From contig CAZKBK010000015.1 in the NCBI GenBank assembly GCA_964551035.1, forward strand, positions 43,884 through 107,883: DNA of 64,000 nucleotides, given 5' to 3'. Position 1 is the stretch's first letter; every line of letters begins with the position of its first letter. The notes under the pieces are model-generated. The model made no database searches and had not been told where the DNA came from. It saw only the letters and a program-made list of their open reading frames with translations. This DNA comes from Chryseosolibacter sp964551035 (GTDB lineage Bacteria; Bacteroidota; Bacteroidia; Cytophagales; Cyclobacteriaceae). This document shows positions 63,601 to 64,000 of the stretch, piece after piece. The translations under genes were made by a program, and so were the position numbers.

Positions 63601-63854
63601 ACCGCAAGGAGATCATTCAGTCGCGGATGTTGATGGTTGAAGGCACATTACAGCGGGAGGGAGAGGTGATCCACGTGATCGTAAGGAAGTGCGTCAACTT
63701 CACGCGACTGCTTCGCGGGCTCACGGAATCCAGGTCCGAAGACCCGGCGCTGACGCCGGTGTTCCGCGCGGATGAGACTACCTCGCGTGTGCTGGAAGAA
63801 AAGAGAGACGTCGTGCAGGGGAAGATCTTTCCGGAGGGAAGGAATTTCAGGTAA
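60663..63854 (+). CDS. dnaE2: DnaE2, error-prone DNA polymerase III alpha-like subunit
   Basis: This 1,063-residue C-family polymerase is of the DnaE2 type that copies past lesions. It has a PHP domain (about 1-280, starting RYTELQTTTNFSFLRGASH), the polymerase palm with catalytic Asp381 and Asp383 (PPDIDVDFEHERREEV) and Asp530 (FMKIDVLALGML), fingers, a helix-hairpin-helix region near 830-880 and an OB-fold (about 930-1010, VKVAGLILVRQRPGTASG). It lacks the tau-binding tail of replicative DnaE1. It is the last gene of the imuA-imuB-dnaE2 operon and is followed two bases after its stop by a heptameric array. Confidence 0.95.
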   Translation: MRYTELQTTTNFSFLRGASHPEELVEQAAAYGYRAIAITDRNTFAGVVRAHTKARKLGIRVIPGCRLDLVDGPSLLALPTTREAYAQLSNLLTLGNRRTEKGQCELYTRDVYNHARESMFIVVPPASLNEFFDFDETFVKALHEYRAAFGEQLSIAATRTYNGDDVKLVHRIASLAKALRVPMVATNDVHYHHPSRRQLQDVVTCVREKCTIHNAGFRLFANAERHLKPGDEMTRLFRQYPGAVAQTQHLEEVCRFSLSELKYRYPKEITGGGRTPQEELTLLAWEGATQIYGGNIPDKVKATINYELAFIGQMNYAEYFLTVYDIVRYARDKNILCQGRGSAANSTVCYCLGITAVDPSRFDLLFERFISSARNEPPDIDVDFEHERREEVIQYIYQKYGRERAAIVATVTQQHHKGAIRDVGKAMGLSVDTITRLSGLIWDFHEDGFDPERILSQGINPDDPTIRMVLELTEEFMGFPRQLGQHTGGFVITEGKLSDLCPILNARMEDRTNIEWNKDDIDALGFMKIDVLALGMLTCIRKAFDLSKQHYGLDLTLANIPQDDPAVYDMVSHADTIGVFQIESRAQQSMLPRLKPRCFYDLVIEVAIVRPGPIQGDMVHPYLRRRNGEEPIEYPSKDLEEILGRTLGVPLFQEQAMKIAIVAAGFTPAEADELRRSMATFRAKGLISQLEQKLISGMVKNGYTLEYAKRVFRQLEGFGSYGFPESHAVSFALLVYVSAWIKCYYPEIFACALLNSMPMGFYQPAQIVIDAEKHGAEVRPADINLSEWDNKLEERSGKYFALRLGFRQIKGMREADAALLVSRREKGYTTVHQLREAGLSDAALEILADADAFRSIGLDRRRALWEVSAKDKPHVLFQPDIERPPLPEMSLPEHVVHDYATTSLSLKAHPVSFIREHLDRMNILSSSALQNARNGDRVKVAGLILVRQRPGTASGICFVTLEDEKGTINLVVFKQMFDKYRKEIIQSRMLMVEGTLQREGEVIHVIVRKCVNFTRLLRGLTESRSEDPALTPVFRADETTSRVLEEKRDVVQGKIFPEGRNFR

Positions 63855-63856
63855 AT

Positions 63857-63891
63857 ACGAATTACGAGTTACGAATGACGAATGACGAATG
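63857..63891. repeat. Heptameric tandem array (ACGAATT/ACGAATG), five units
   Basis: Five consecutive seven-base units start two bases after the dnaE2 stop: ACGAATT, ACGAGTT, ACGAATG, ACGAATG and ACGAATG. They share the ACGAATT consensus with the array at 42601-42698. The remaining bases to 64000 show no gene. Confidence 0.75.
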
Positions 63892-64000
63892 GAAAGCGCG
63901 AGGTTGAATTGGAGGGTGGGCTTTGTGGATGAAGACGCGGTCACCAGAAGAGCTCCGTTAGGAGCTCCCTATTTGTAGAATAAGGCCCCAACGAACCGCC

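Overview
The window is moderately GC-rich bacterial chromosome, almost certainly from the Bacteroidota and most like the order Cytophagales (a Chryseolinea/Ohtaekwangia type, inferred and unverified). The signs are: two large secreted proteins that end in type IX secretion (T9SS, por) sorting domains; several promoters with the Bacteroidota -7 element TAnnTTTG, often only a few bases before the ATG; weak or absent Shine-Dalgarno sequences; a TPR regulator with a C-terminal LuxR-type helix-turn-helix; and an ImuA-ImuB-DnaE2 cassette. I saw no rRNA, tRNA, CRISPR array, insertion sequence or phage gene. It reads as ordinary chromosome with accessory secretion, efflux and DNA-repair functions.

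Layout. 1-3.4 kb (minus): the 5' part of tyrS, then a tightly overlapping operon of a canonical beta-carbonic anhydrase, a SulP permease and a second carbonic-anhydrase-like protein that has lost zinc ligands. 3.6-12.5 kb: small hypotheticals, a MazG-like NTP pyrophosphohydrolase, a zinc-ribbon membrane protein, the tail-specific protease Prc, a TraB/GumN protein, a large ABCG-type transporter and a His-rich lipoprotein. 12.6-22.7 kb: a ProP-like MFS transporter, a DUF4184-like membrane protein, the NHEJ pair LigD and Ku flanking a frameshifted TPR gene, a TPR protein, a metallophosphoesterase and a YihY protein. 22.8-35.1 kb: an S41 lipoprotein protease, a TolB-type propeller, a flavin-binding-fold protein, a four-PAS histidine kinase with a convergent single-domain response regulator, small proteins, a YejK-like nucleoid-associated protein and a TPR-LuxR regulator.

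35.8-42.6 kb is a complete TetR - TolC - HlyD - ABC - ABC - permease - permease efflux operon resembling E. coli ybhGFSR with its TetR regulator. An inverted repeat, TTAAAC-N4-GTTTAA, occurs twice before the regulator and once at the start of the operon. A heptameric tandem array follows directly. 43.0-51.0 kb is a single 2,646-residue subtilisin-like T9SS cargo protein. 51.1-58.2 kb holds a small cytosolic protein, an upstream array of four phased GTGTAC repeats, an orphan kinase, and a three-gene unit around a second T9SS cargo (a BNR-type propeller). 58.3-63.9 kb is the imuA-imuB-dnaE2 mutagenesis operon. Its promoter carries two palindromic ACTAA/TTAGT elements placed as a repressor operator would be. 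A second heptameric array follows dnaE2.

The observations most worth pursuing are the two inferred operators (imu and TetR), the phased GTGTAC array, the canonical/degenerate carbonic anhydrase pair around a SulP permease, and the heptamer arrays that directly follow stop codons.
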